64,000 nt of DNA from Rhizoclosmatium globosum (GCA_002104985.1 MCGO01000020.1:310001-374000), one strand, 5' to 3'. Shown: positions 21,301-30,988, counted from the stretch's first letter. The notes: generated from the sequence alone by a model not told the origin. Translations and numbers: made by a program.

Positions 21301-24300
21301 TACTGGAGTCGTTCATTGTGGAAGCTCTCAACAACCACGACGCCGATCTCGGATGTGCTGGCGAAGCTCCAATGACAATCGACGAAATTGGTTTATTCAC
21401 AATGGCGATGGGGATTGAGTCAGGTGACCCTCGTACGTGCTACAACTGCGGTGAAGTGGGTCATATTGCAAGACATTGCCCAAACCCACGGAAGGGAACA
21501 CAACAGTTAAGTCATTTACAACACAGCACTTCGAATCTAATATCGACCAAACAGAAACCGAGAGACCTAAACCAAGTGTCAACAGGAACTTTTATTTCAA
21601 ATTCTTCTTTTTTGATGGATACGGCGTCGGAAGACACAAAAAGTACCAATAAAGTTAATTCTCCCACCAAACAAAGTGAATGGATTGTTGAAGCGATTAG
21701 AGGCAATTATCGTGTCCTCCTCGAACCATCTAATACAGCGACCTCAAACAACGAAACTGAAAAGAAGGACACGAGAAATACTAGAGAATCGAGTGATAGT
21801 TTCGTTCAAGTTGAGCCGATGATGGTTAGCCGAATGAATCAGGTACAGCCGACGACATCTGATAACTCGACAAATACAATAAAAACCCCTCATTTCGAGC
21901 TCATTAATAAACTCCCTGAAGAAACTATTGCAGCCCTATACGAGAGCTATAAAAAGTCGCTCGATCAACTCGAAATAGACAAACGAGAAACAGGGGAGGC
22001 CTTGAACCTCCCCGTAACAGAATTTGAAATTGAGACGCCGAAGTGTAAGGCCACTAGCCCTGAATTGAATAAGCTTACAACTTATTGGGCCCAGCCGGCC
22101 CCTATCAAAACCAATTTAGACACACCACTCAAAAGCTGTATCAAAACCCCAGCAGTAAATGAAACAATCGAACGAAGGTACAGCCCTAAACGAGTCACGT
22201 TTAGTAACAAAGTCCAATATCAGGACGAATATGGGTTTCAATATTACGACGAACCATCGTCCTATAAATTAGGGCCAAAAACTTTCACGGCAATAACTCG
22301 AAAGCCAATCGATGCAGAAAGAGCAACCGAGGAAAGAATCTTCACCATTGCTACTGTATCAGGATTCGTTAATGGTGTCCCAATTACATTACCAATGGAT
22401 TCTTGTTCAAACGTTAACGTTATCACCCTAGATTTCCTGAGATCATTACCCGGTAACATCTCAATCCAGAAGGTACCGCCGGCACTACAGAACACCGGTG
22501 TTGGAGGTTCCGTCCCGATCTTGGGATTCACCTATCTTCGAATCGCTCTTGGTGAATCCAACTTCTACAATCGACCGGTAAAGTTTTATATTATGCCCGC
22601 GTGCCCAAAGCCGATCCTTATGGGAAACCCGGGAATGGCTATTTTTAGGTGCAACCTGCTACTCGATGAAGATGTATGTACTTGGAAGTTACCATTAAAA
22701 GACAATAAACACATCTTGAAACATACCCCCCTCCACTCGTTCCATAGATATCAGGACCCGTCCTCGCTTATGCAAGAGGATGACGAACAAGTGAAAGAAA
22801 AAGGGTTAGCCTTGGTAAAATTAGTAGACGACTTACTCCTGTTGCCAGGACACGAAACAATGGCAAAAGTCACGGTGGAGAAAGCGATAACTCCGAAGAA
22901 CCCGAAGGAACGAGCATGTTTGATTCAGGGAATCGAATCGATGCAAGACAACGGGATTTACTGCACCAACACCATCGTCGACCTAGAAAAACTCACAAAA
23001 GGTGAAGCTGTTGTACTCTTAGACTACGACCAGCCTCACGCGAAGAAGTTACCTAAAGGGACAACGGTCGGACGTGTAATGTCAACACTATCGGAAGTGA
23101 TAACATTGAATCAGGAAATCTTGGATGACCCATCGGCCTTAATCGAAATGGCGACTCTATGCAGTATATTACAGCCCGCTAATGAAGAGGAACTTGTATC
23201 ATTATTATCGAACACTCCAATCTTGGAGGAAGTCGAAGATTTCGTCTCCCCCTTTACTTATGATTTCTTAAATAAAAACACTGACTATTCAGAAACGGCT
23301 CTTGATTTCGAAACGCTAACTATCGATGAAGAGGAAACTCTAGATGACGACTGTTGTAGTATAGTATCGAATGAATCGAATTGGTCAACACCGTCAGTCT
23401 ATGAACAACCCCAAGTCCCAAACTTTGACGAACAAAAGCCATTTGCTAGTGTTATCAACGGAAATCACCCCGAATACCGCCGATCTTCTATACGTAAATA
23501 CTCTCTAACGAAACCGAAAAGTATATGTACTTATCAAACACTAGAGACATACACTACCGAAATAGACGAAGATCATATTTCCAATCCCATCATGAACTCT
23601 ATACCGACAAAGGATAAGAGCAGAGAGGATCATCTCGATTACTTACCGCCGGCAAGTACACTGACGGATGATGAAATTTGGGAAAAGATTCCACACTCTC
23701 ATATCTCTGGAACTTTCGGTGATGACGTACTCGCACGAATGGACGCTATGATACGGCGCTTCGTGAACGTCTTCCGTGAAGGCATTGTAACGGGTACGGA
23801 AAGACTGCCACCACATGAAATTAAACTCAAACCAGGTGCAAAGATACCACATACCAACCCATATCCTGAAGGTTTGGGAAGGACCGCTATACTTAAAGAC
23901 CACACTGGTAAGATGATCACGGGGAACGTAATTGAACCATCTAAATCCCAATTCGCATCACCAGTAGTACTTGCGAAAAAGTCAGATGGATCTTGGCGAT
24001 TTTGTGTTGACTTCAGAAAACTCAACGCCATGACCATACCCGACCGATACCCACTCCCTCGAATTGAGGAAATCTTCGACGCTGTTAGCAATAAAAAGAT
24101 TTTTAGTTGTTTCGATTTACTCTCGGGTTTTTGGCAGATCCCTGTCGCTGAAGAAGACAGACACAAAACGGCGTTCATATCCAGTCAAGGACTTTACGAA
24201 TTCAAGGTTATGCCTTTTGGATTAATTAACTCACCCCCAACATTTCAGCGCGCAATGGATCGAGTGCTCTCCGGCCTTAAATGGGTCTTCGCCATGGTTT

Positions 24301-27300
24301 ACGTCGACGACATTATAGTGTTTAGTGACTCGGTTGACGAACACTTCAAACACTTAGAAGAGATTTTCAGTAGACTCGAACAGTTTAACTTAAAATTGAA
24401 ACCAAGTAAATGTAAACTCTTCCATACTTCACTCCCTTTCTTAGGACATGTAATCTCCGAGGACGGCCTCAGAAAAGATCCAAGTAAAATGCAGGACCTA
24501 CGAAATTGGGAACGGCCAACAAGCGTCCCCAAAATGCAACGATTCTTAGGGTTCGCGCAATACTTCCGACGTTTTATTAAAGATTTTGCTAATATATCAG
24601 CACCTCTTTATAATTTAATAAAAGACGGTGTAAAGTTTATTTGGGACCCTTGGTGTCAACACGCCTTCGATACACTTATACGCGAACTTTGTAAGGATTC
24701 GCTTATGACAATTCCAAAAGAAGGTGATAAACTAGTGATTGAGTGCGATGCGTCCGGCACGGGACTCGGCGGAGCTCTCTTTATTCAAGGAGAATCAAAC
24801 AAGAAAACTGACCGTAAACCGGTCGCATTTATATCCAGAACACTTACAGACGTCGAAAAACGTTACTCGAATACAGATCGCGAAGGGCTCGCGGTGATAT
24901 GGGCAGTAACATGTTTCGATCGATATATCTTCAACCAACCGGCGACTGTCGAAACCGATCATAGCGCCTTATTAAGCCTTTTCAAAAATGGAGCACTTAC
25001 AGGACGGTTCTCAAGATGGGCCTATGCCCTTTCGCATTACGACTTGACACTGGTCCATGTCCCCGGCGACACGCAAATTGTCGCCGATACTCTATCAAGA
25101 GTATATTTAGGACGAAAAGAGAAAGAATTTGAGAACGTTGGTACTCAGACAGAACCAACAACATTGGTTCAAGCTTTATCTCAAAACAATAAAACTGCTT
25201 TTATTAAACTTGCAAACCAAACAATCGACAAATTTACCTCACTTGGTGATACGATGCGAGGTATATGGAAGAAACTACAAAAGAAGAACGACCAGCTACG
25301 CGCTGTCAATAAAAAAATCCCATCTCTTGAGGCCTATAAAAAAAACCGCGAACCACTCGAAGGAACGCGATGCCCAAGTCTGAACTTCACGTCTCAGAAT
25401 CTAAATGGTTTTAGTAATTCATACACCGCTTGGAAGAAGAGTAATACCGAAATAAATGAAGAACAGACCGAGGCTACAATTATGGAACAATACTTAGACA
25501 TGTTAGGAGGAAGTGTCATATGTTTTCAAGAGACGCGACTGGGACGCAAGTCCACAAAACTCCTCTCACAAATGCAAACCCTTCCAAATTGGAGTTGCGC
25601 TATAAGCGACAACCTTTCGGGACATTACGGAGTAGCCACTCTATGGAGAAAGGACTTGAAAGGCGAGATTCACTCGTATGGTGCGATGGACGAGGCTGAC
25701 CCGGAGGGTCGTATCCTTACCATTACACTCGGCGACTTTGCTATTGTCAATTGTTACGCACCAAGTGGGAATAGAGATGAGAAAAGACATCTATTTAAAA
25801 TAAACTTCCTTGAAAAATTAAAACGACACTGCCTACACCTACGTAAGAAACACTTTGTTCTGCTTATGGGCGACTTAAACATTGCCCCAGATTCGGAGAA
25901 AGATGTGATGCCGTTTGCCGTCAAAGAAAACTTGGTGGATTGTTTCGGTTCGACTATCAGCGCCGAAGAACAAATTTGGTTCAAATCAATGACTGAACAC
26001 TTCCACGACGGCTTTCGAGTAAAACACCCAGAACCTCATGGCTCTACTTGGCTTTTAAAAGCATATGATAATAAAGTATACCCTTTTTGGAGAGTTGACC
26101 ACATACTTATAGACAATAGGATTGATAAGAAACACTTCGACGTGAGGATCGACTCAAGAAAATGGGAAAGCGACCACGTCGCCCTGCAGTTACACACAAC
26201 TTTCCACGGAAATGATAAATCGATTTTGATTGACAGAACATCATGGACAAATAAAGAGAATCCTCAATACTATACCTTCTGTTCAGATGTAAACATTGAT
26301 AACTTTGAAACAAATCTTAACATAACATTACCGAATTCAGGTAAAACAGTTAAGGAAATCCGCGAACTTCAACTCGCCGATACCCACTTTGGCCCACTTT
26401 TAAGATTTCGCCAGTATGGTACAGTACCTGAACCAAAGGAGGGTGAAACAACTTTAACAAAAGATAACCTAATTGCATTGTCAAAGGACCTCATCGTCGA
26501 CAGCAATGGACTCCTTTTCAAAATCCATAACGCCTCAAAACAACAAGTTCGAAAGCAACCAGCGCGCGTGACGTTATGTGTACCAGACAACATGCGACGA
26601 GAAATCCTGGATCTCCTCCACTCAGACCTGTTTGCTGGACATTATGGGTTTGAGAAAGTTTATACACCCCTCCTTGATCGCTATTGGTGGCCAACAGTAA
26701 AGAACGATTTAGAAAATGAAATAAAATCTTGTCCTGAATGTAATACTGCCAAAGATTTCCGGCAAAAAGCTGGATATGTCTTTCCAATTCCAATTGGAAA
26801 ACACCCTTGGGAAAGAGTGTTTGTTGACTTTATGCAACCACCAAAACCAGATGAGAAAACAGGTAACAAATACATCATGGTTGTTGTAGACTCTTTCACT
26901 AAATGGGCAGAAGCCATCCCAATACCGGACCTTAAAGCCAAAACAGTCGCTGAGGCGTTAGTGGAGAAAGTATTCTGCCATACCGGCGTCCCTGTTTACT
27001 TACATTCTGACGGTGGAGAACCCTTCAACAGCAATCTTATGTTGCAACTCTCCAGGAGATTTGGATTTTATAAGACGTTCACCAGTCCCTACTGGCCCAG
27101 AGCAAATGGGATGGTCGAGCGACTTATCAAAAACTTATCAGAACGAATAAGACATTACATTAATAAATACACTTTTGATGATTGGGAAACCATACTCCCT
27201 TATGTTTTATTTGCGTATAGAACTCATGCCCATGGCACTACAGGAGAAACACCATTCTTTATGTTCCATGGATTTGACGCACGATTACCTTCTGACTTAC

Positions 27301-29135
27301 TTCTGGGAATTAACCCCATTGACATTGAAAAAGTCCTACCTGACTGTAAGGCAGACCTTACTGAAAAACCAACTTCTCTTGACCCCACCCCACAGACACT
27401 CACTATGACTTCCCAAGAAACTGTTGAAGAACCATTCCCGGAAAAACTCCCTAAAATAGCCATCGCGTCCTACCGATCCTTTCGACAGTTTGTTCAAAGT
27501 AAACTATCCAAACATCTTTATGGATACGAAACAGAATATAACCCACAACGCGTATTGAGGAAACTGTTTGAAAAATACAACTTAGATGCAATAGTCCTCA
27601 TTCACAACTTACACCCAAAACAAGATTATCGAACAGACTACCCAGTTCCATATACTTTTAAATTAGAAGATGGGACAGATATCCCAAGAATTGGGAACTT
27701 CCGCATTGGAGCGGCAACAGCGGATGGCAAAGTTAGAACTGTACTTGAGAACAAACCTGCAAAAAGAATAATAAATGTCTTCTCCCGAAAGAACTTAATA
27801 CAAATAGGAAACAACTTACCTGATAGTCTCCCTGAAGATAACCCTGAACCTCAGCTGTTCTTGGGAACACCAGGTATTTTACGCTGTATGTACCGCGCCT
27901 ATAACTTTACCACTAAAACATATGTGGATTACATCATACCTTTAGTTGATGCAACTACTAAAGACTTTGTTGTAGTGAGAGGTGTCCCTTTGTGGGATGG
28001 AGCCACTCAATTCTTTACAGTTGGTGAATCCTTCTTATTTGATGAAGCTCCTATCCAAACTTTTATAATTAATGACTTTGAACCCACAAATGATGAAACT
28101 CCCATGACTTTGGTGAACGAGATGGACAGTGACTTTGATGATGTAGCGGTGGTTGGCGAAACCTCACCAGAAGACATCAAATCATTTACTGAGAGATTAG
28201 TAAGAGGCCTACAAGCTTCTAGATCTGTCATTATAGATAATGTTAATAAAGAACAAGAAAAGTATGCAACCCAAACAAATAGTAATGTTGACCCTTCTCA
28301 TGAATTTAGAGTAGGAGAGCGCGCCTGGTTGGCGGTTCCCCTTACTGCTGAAGCGCAACGCCTTAAAGTTGGAAAGAAGTTTATTCCACGATGGGTTGGA
28401 CCTGTTAGAATTGTTGACCGAGCGGAAGGAGACGCTCAAACAAAATATAGAGTCGTTGAACGATTCCCTGGTAACCAAATTGTTGTTAGAACAGTGCATG
28501 CTAGTCGACTCAGACCATTCACAGCGCGAGTACCTGTTGACAGTGCAGAGGATGCCATGAAATTAGCAGGTGATGACTTTGAGACTGAGTACAAGAAATG
28601 GTTAGACGATGAGAAGCTAACAAGAAGACCTACCCACAAACAACAATATGCATCCGGCGCAAGCCCTTGGCTACTTGCAAAGATTGACCCTACTTTTAGT
28701 CAAGAAGACATCGATAACCCAAAATTAATTATTGATAAAATCTTAGATGTTAAAAAGACTGTCAATCCAACCTCCTTTGAGTATCTCACCAGTTGGGAGA
28801 TGTGGGGACGAAAGGAACGCCATTGGCAACGAGAAGAGGATATGCCCTCGGAAGTTATAAGTGACTTCTGGGAACAGAATAAAAGAAAGTATAGGCCTTT
28901 ATGGAATGAATACAAAAAGATGAAAGAGCGAATGTCTGAGAAAGTTAGTGGTGACTTAGCAATACCACTTGAGATTGACACGACTCCAACTGAAGTCCAA
29001 CAGCAGAAAAGAAAGACAAAAGCCAAACCGGTAGAAAAGATTATCCAACCACCTGTAGTTACCGACGCCGTTGAACAAAGAGCTTTAAGATTACTTAAGA
29101 GGAATCAAAAAGAGGATGAGGCTACCCGCAAGTAG
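18348..29135 (+). CDS. Gag-Pol polyprotein with APE/ExoIII-type endonuclease and chromodomain
   Basis: A single 3,595-residue frame. In order: Gag with an acidic, proline-rich N-terminal region; CCHC knuckle CYNCGEVGHIARHC (residues 1031-1044); aspartic protease with DSCS at 1351-1354 where DSGA/DTGA is usual; reverse transcriptase about 1865-2035 with YVDD at 1985-1988; RNase H with catalytic Asp at 2134 (IECDASGTGLGG). An exonuclease-endonuclease-phosphatase domain follows at about 2346-2613: Asn2351, Glu2395 (CFQETRLG), Tyr2470, Asp2509/Asn2511 (GDLNIAP), Asp2584 (RVDHIL), Asp2609-His2610 (SDHVAL). The integrase has HHCC (His2758, CPEC 2795-2798) and D2827, D2888, E2924 (D-60-D-35-E). About 330 residues of unknown sequence come next, then the GPY/F module (WVGP near 3350) and a chromodomain (about 3461-3512). 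All catalytic residues are present except the protease Gly. Gag, Pol and integrase would be released by the protease. The first Met is taken as start; no frameshift separates gag from pol. Confidence 0.95.
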   Translation: MQTNRMNLDPPAGPTSTAAAANRAGESTHPYTNPASRGGISKRGGRNRVAARSMDSFLSNKSANIRRTGALPSSPKLYLILILIQFIFIILGREMPANIIINQNSHFMAESAKLLAHTVQLMASMGQNLMNEGLPYDKAWDACLKTSSFQLERLLERQREADAIVAATPPLPPPTEENATRYFQPQGGRYSRNHNQGSSSNDTTTRSGRLSNSTNQNPEFIPVNDREDGEILTDAPRSPAQSSKENFIPELYLTVTQPRVSPMPSAPLRSTNTSNNKNTTLYFLRTLYKTNKIYLESINFGLLRTNTPKREEPHPQSQKLRKIPRSNAGFLFFLLFFILRKKNCDSRNDSRKVQPYLNTTPTNLPNSMKVQHSPNNIRAKLRNRTLLGRERTTFSFSQSQADPFSPIPGLSLGGPSSGVRKNLARLNLNNADESSDEEGNEGLANYPPQEPRDEQSQNPDEAPPEENENENDDEGQEDDEQTPDQGEEPPSNPNNEDRPVYSYHFYGFDVQVDYANLMFLGMEPDWDVQLYAAMFFIAALSLHHSRTGVLPIPTVLSDENFVAFLEWLCLNAQRGYDQLPADVYHPALPHSSTDVNKTPAFIQLVTGIWAIPLFDRRDIYVNVTRSIMPQPPANKTTPVTPTAKVTKKVSFTPKLEGKPPSSATTKLTTNQTANPFVATTPSRAPQPHNAPRTPKTQTMRPGLLTPRTPTASPQPPPLAHLPPSTATKGLQMKVNDWNKAFFKRAPPLTEANAFAFRQELVQTYVQDVSPSGLFADDRGFIQGLFMYGIDGDASAKNFYAKARHTHSFQEVLDVFDRFYTRSHDVEKFYRSVKSWKAVPGVKAITQGTQLELMNNQQVDHRQLTARELKYVFIVGWPENQTVRDLLFKREVRLPDGQGTIQDYESDDVTMEHIASALDCDDTPQTGTTSTNLDKKSLEAALKELGYQKTSDVAANVYNGTSQRLGRLPPRDQVKSRVPQNSPKGVLESFIVEALNNHDADLGCAGEAPMTIDEIGLFTMAMGIESGDPRTCYNCGEVGHIARHCPNPRKGTQQLSHLQHSTSNLISTKQKPRDLNQVSTGTFISNSSFLMDTASEDTKSTNKVNSPTKQSEWIVEAIRGNYRVLLEPSNTATSNNETEKKDTRNTRESSDSFVQVEPMMVSRMNQVQPTTSDNSTNTIKTPHFELINKLPEETIAALYESYKKSLDQLEIDKRETGEALNLPVTEFEIETPKCKATSPELNKLTTYWAQPAPIKTNLDTPLKSCIKTPAVNETIERRYSPKRVTFSNKVQYQDEYGFQYYDEPSSYKLGPKTFTAITRKPIDAERATEERIFTIATVSGFVNGVPITLPMDSCSNVNVITLDFLRSLPGNISIQKVPPALQNTGVGGSVPILGFTYLRIALGESNFYNRPVKFYIMPACPKPILMGNPGMAIFRCNLLLDEDVCTWKLPLKDNKHILKHTPLHSFHRYQDPSSLMQEDDEQVKEKGLALVKLVDDLLLLPGHETMAKVTVEKAITPKNPKERACLIQGIESMQDNGIYCTNTIVDLEKLTKGEAVVLLDYDQPHAKKLPKGTTVGRVMSTLSEVITLNQEILDDPSALIEMATLCSILQPANEEELVSLLSNTPILEEVEDFVSPFTYDFLNKNTDYSETALDFETLTIDEEETLDDDCCSIVSNESNWSTPSVYEQPQVPNFDEQKPFASVINGNHPEYRRSSIRKYSLTKPKSICTYQTLETYTTEIDEDHISNPIMNSIPTKDKSREDHLDYLPPASTLTDDEIWEKIPHSHISGTFGDDVLARMDAMIRRFVNVFREGIVTGTERLPPHEIKLKPGAKIPHTNPYPEGLGRTAILKDHTGKMITGNVIEPSKSQFASPVVLAKKSDGSWRFCVDFRKLNAMTIPDRYPLPRIEEIFDAVSNKKIFSCFDLLSGFWQIPVAEEDRHKTAFISSQGLYEFKVMPFGLINSPPTFQRAMDRVLSGLKWVFAMVYVDDIIVFSDSVDEHFKHLEEIFSRLEQFNLKLKPSKCKLFHTSLPFLGHVISEDGLRKDPSKMQDLRNWERPTSVPKMQRFLGFAQYFRRFIKDFANISAPLYNLIKDGVKFIWDPWCQHAFDTLIRELCKDSLMTIPKEGDKLVIECDASGTGLGGALFIQGESNKKTDRKPVAFISRTLTDVEKRYSNTDREGLAVIWAVTCFDRYIFNQPATVETDHSALLSLFKNGALTGRFSRWAYALSHYDLTLVHVPGDTQIVADTLSRVYLGRKEKEFENVGTQTEPTTLVQALSQNNKTAFIKLANQTIDKFTSLGDTMRGIWKKLQKKNDQLRAVNKKIPSLEAYKKNREPLEGTRCPSLNFTSQNLNGFSNSYTAWKKSNTEINEEQTEATIMEQYLDMLGGSVICFQETRLGRKSTKLLSQMQTLPNWSCAISDNLSGHYGVATLWRKDLKGEIHSYGAMDEADPEGRILTITLGDFAIVNCYAPSGNRDEKRHLFKINFLEKLKRHCLHLRKKHFVLLMGDLNIAPDSEKDVMPFAVKENLVDCFGSTISAEEQIWFKSMTEHFHDGFRVKHPEPHGSTWLLKAYDNKVYPFWRVDHILIDNRIDKKHFDVRIDSRKWESDHVALQLHTTFHGNDKSILIDRTSWTNKENPQYYTFCSDVNIDNFETNLNITLPNSGKTVKEIRELQLADTHFGPLLRFRQYGTVPEPKEGETTLTKDNLIALSKDLIVDSNGLLFKIHNASKQQVRKQPARVTLCVPDNMRREILDLLHSDLFAGHYGFEKVYTPLLDRYWWPTVKNDLENEIKSCPECNTAKDFRQKAGYVFPIPIGKHPWERVFVDFMQPPKPDEKTGNKYIMVVVDSFTKWAEAIPIPDLKAKTVAEALVEKVFCHTGVPVYLHSDGGEPFNSNLMLQLSRRFGFYKTFTSPYWPRANGMVERLIKNLSERIRHYINKYTFDDWETILPYVLFAYRTHAHGTTGETPFFMFHGFDARLPSDLLLGINPIDIEKVLPDCKADLTEKPTSLDPTPQTLTMTSQETVEEPFPEKLPKIAIASYRSFRQFVQSKLSKHLYGYETEYNPQRVLRKLFEKYNLDAIVLIHNLHPKQDYRTDYPVPYTFKLEDGTDIPRIGNFRIGAATADGKVRTVLENKPAKRIINVFSRKNLIQIGNNLPDSLPEDNPEPQLFLGTPGILRCMYRAYNFTTKTYVDYIIPLVDATTKDFVVVRGVPLWDGATQFFTVGESFLFDEAPIQTFIINDFEPTNDETPMTLVNEMDSDFDDVAVVGETSPEDIKSFTERLVRGLQASRSVIIDNVNKEQEKYATQTNSNVDPSHEFRVGERAWLAVPLTAEAQRLKVGKKFIPRWVGPVRIVDRAEGDAQTKYRVVERFPGNQIVVRTVHASRLRPFTARVPVDSAEDAMKLAGDDFETEYKKWLDDEKLTRRPTHKQQYASGASPWLLAKIDPTFSQEDIDNPKLIIDKILDVKKTVNPTSFEYLTSWEMWGRKERHWQREEDMPSEVISDFWEQNKRKYRPLWNEYKKMKERMSEKVSGDLAIPLEIDTTPTEVQQQKRKTKAKPVEKIIQPPVVTDAVEQRALRLLKRNQKEDEATRK

Positions 29136-29426
29136 CCCCTTCCTAACACCACTTTTAGGTAATTAAATACAAGATCTTTGGATCCACCGGTGACCAGGGC
29201 ACTACTAGGACGAACGCGCCTACTCATACAATTATGGCAAGAAAGGTGTTCTCATGGCTCGCGCCCTGGAGCGAGTTGAGAACAGCCCTTTCATTTCTTC
29301 GGCAGCTGGATGAGTGGTGGAGTTGGTTGTGTTGGTTTTTAGTTTCGTTTGGACATGTCGGTAGCCTTTCCTTGTTTCAGACTCTAGGTAACGGAGTACC
29401 TAGGGGTTTTTTGGAAAAGGGCCCAC
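29136..29426 (+). other. Retrotransposon 3' untranslated region with polypurine tract
   Basis: 291 bp between the Gag-Pol stop and the 3' LTR. The last bases before the LTR (GGAAAAGGGCCCAC, 29413-29426) hold the best candidate polypurine tract, interrupted by CCCAC. A 137-codon frame here runs into the LTR and has no domain. Confidence 0.55.
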
Positions 29427-30132
29427 TGTCAGGGGATCTGACGGAGGGAGGGTTGCGGACTTCTCTTTTATTCTTTCTTTATTTATTTGTTTATTATCCG
29501 GTGGCTGTGTGGGAAAGCACCGGAAGGGGAAAATGTAAAAATAGAAACTACCTTGTGAACAAAGCAGCGTGCGAACGGGCTCTGTTGGTGGAGGGCGTCT
29601 GGAACAGGACGGGGCGCCACCCGACATACTTGAGCGAGGTGGCCTAGGTACGTTTCTCCCCCTTTTGAGCGTAGTGTCTAGCCTGAGCGTCGGGTTGACC
29701 TCCTGTAAGGGATGGAAGGGAGGCACCATGACTGCAGGCATGTAAGGACAGGAGGGTTAGTACGGGTTTCAAAGCTGGATGGTTTCCCACCTACCCAGAC
29801 CCGCGCTACGGGAATAGGGGACTGATCAACGATCAACTGGGGATCACTGGACGGGTTCGGTGGATGTGGACCGAGGACAGTGATCGACTGCGGATGCGAA
29901 CAGGACGGCTTGCGACAGGGATTCGCTGTAATGTGGGCTTGGACCTACTGGACGGACTGTGGGAAGGAGGGGACTTCCACTGGCGCATCCGAGATGAGGG
30001 GATCGGTGATAAGGTGACGTTTTCCTTTTTTATGTATGAGTGAGATACTATTGACTACGTGCTAGGTACCGTTACGTCGGACATGGACAACCTGACGTGC
30101 TTGGCGACGGCCGAGCCGGTATCCCGGTCACA
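29427..30132 (+). repeat. 3' LTR of the Gypsy element
   Basis: 706 bp from TGTCAGGGG to CGGTCACA, apparently identical to the 5' LTR at 17074-17779. It is followed at once by the duplicated target GAAC (30133-30136). Confidence 0.95.
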
Positions 30133-30809
30133 GAACCAAATGATCGAGGTTAACATAGGAGGCTTTCAGACCTCTGTCCTGCAAAACAGCAGTAAAAATG
30201 CGGGCAGAGAGACGTTCACCAACTGAAATAATAATATCTCTTGATCGAGGTGAAATTTCATCAATGATCTATTGTATGCGGTCATAAGCTTCATTCGATA
30301 GATATCCGACTAGTTCTTACTTCAGCGGCAGACATAAAAGACCGCAGCTTCTCGCAGGCTTCGCTGACATCTTTTTCTGCAGATGCCTTGATGTCGGCGT
30401 TCTTCACACCCTCAGCAATCGCCTTAAGATGGTTTGCCTCAATCTTTGATACAATATCGAGGTACAAGGTAGAGTTTGGCAGCAGAATATCGTCAGCGGC
30501 TTCAAGCAGCCTACGAAAGACAGAAGTCAGGACGTCAAACTCCAACGCAACTCCAGCATATCTGCATTACTCACATGCTTGTAGTTCCTTCTGCTTTGAT
30601 ATAGCTGGACATGGCGGAGAGGACAACTATGGTCTTGTCATTCTTGTTCAGGTTCCTGGAGATAAGACAGATAAGTTCAATGTCATGGTTGTTGTCAATC
30701 TCCCAGCCAATCGAACAATGCAACAAACTTACTCGATGATAGAAGCGACTTGCAGCATACGCTCAGCAGAGCCGACAGATGTTCCTCCAAACTTGGTGAC
30801 GATGGTCAT
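30133..30809 (-). pseudogene. HOM3: Aspartokinase, N-terminal part, cut off by retrotransposon insertion
   Basis: The first four exons of the aspartokinase: 30809-30733, 30655-30575, 30510-30321, and 30268 down to the insertion. The start reads MTIVTKFGGTSVGSAERML, with the catalytic KFGGTSVG motif of aspartokinases. Further on are VVLSAMSSY, EGTTSMLLEAA and ISPRSRDIIISVGERLSARI, all typical. The frame is open up to YVNLDHLV at the GAAC target, where it enters the 3' LTR in antisense. Exon phases match the C-terminal piece at 16058-17073. The start lies 180 bp from the divergent DNA ligase gene. If this locus is single-copy, threonine and methionine synthesis would fail. A second allele or paralogue elsewhere is therefore likely, or the assembly merged haplotypes. 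Confidence 0.93.
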
Positions 30810-30988
30810 TGACTTTGATTTTTGGTTGAGAGAATTTCGAGTGACGCAATGACTCACCAAAGTCGGGTTTTGTGCGAAATCCAATATTTGTATAAATGCG
30901 ATATAATATTTATTTAATGCAAGTGAGTGACCATAATTGCGAATTGTCGGATCAGTGTGGGAAAGTCTGTGGAAAGTCTGCAGAAAGT

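Larger units (their letters stand above)
17074..30132 (+). mobile_element. Full-length Ty3/Gypsy LTR retrotransposon carrying an APE-like endonuclease
   Basis: A 13,059-bp element with direct 706-bp LTRs (17074-17779 and 29427-30132), each TGTCAG...GTCACA, so TG..CA ended. By eye the two LTRs show no difference. It is flanked by the 4-bp duplication GAAC (17070-17073 and 30133-30136), typical for Gypsy integrases. A TGG-starting primer-binding-site candidate begins one base after the 5' LTR, and a purine-rich tract precedes the 3' LTR. One open frame (18348-29135) codes for the whole Gag-Pol. Integrase follows reverse transcriptase, which defines Ty3/Gypsy, and a terminal chromodomain places it among or near chromoviruses. 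The element interrupts an aspartokinase exon in opposite orientation to that gene. The intact frame and matching LTRs indicate a young, possibly active copy. Confidence 0.96.

Noticed and set aside
29234..29647. 137-codon frame crossing from the retrotransposon 3' end into the LTR
   Set aside because: No domain; its LTR part is also found in the 5' LTR and reads through non-coding sequence.
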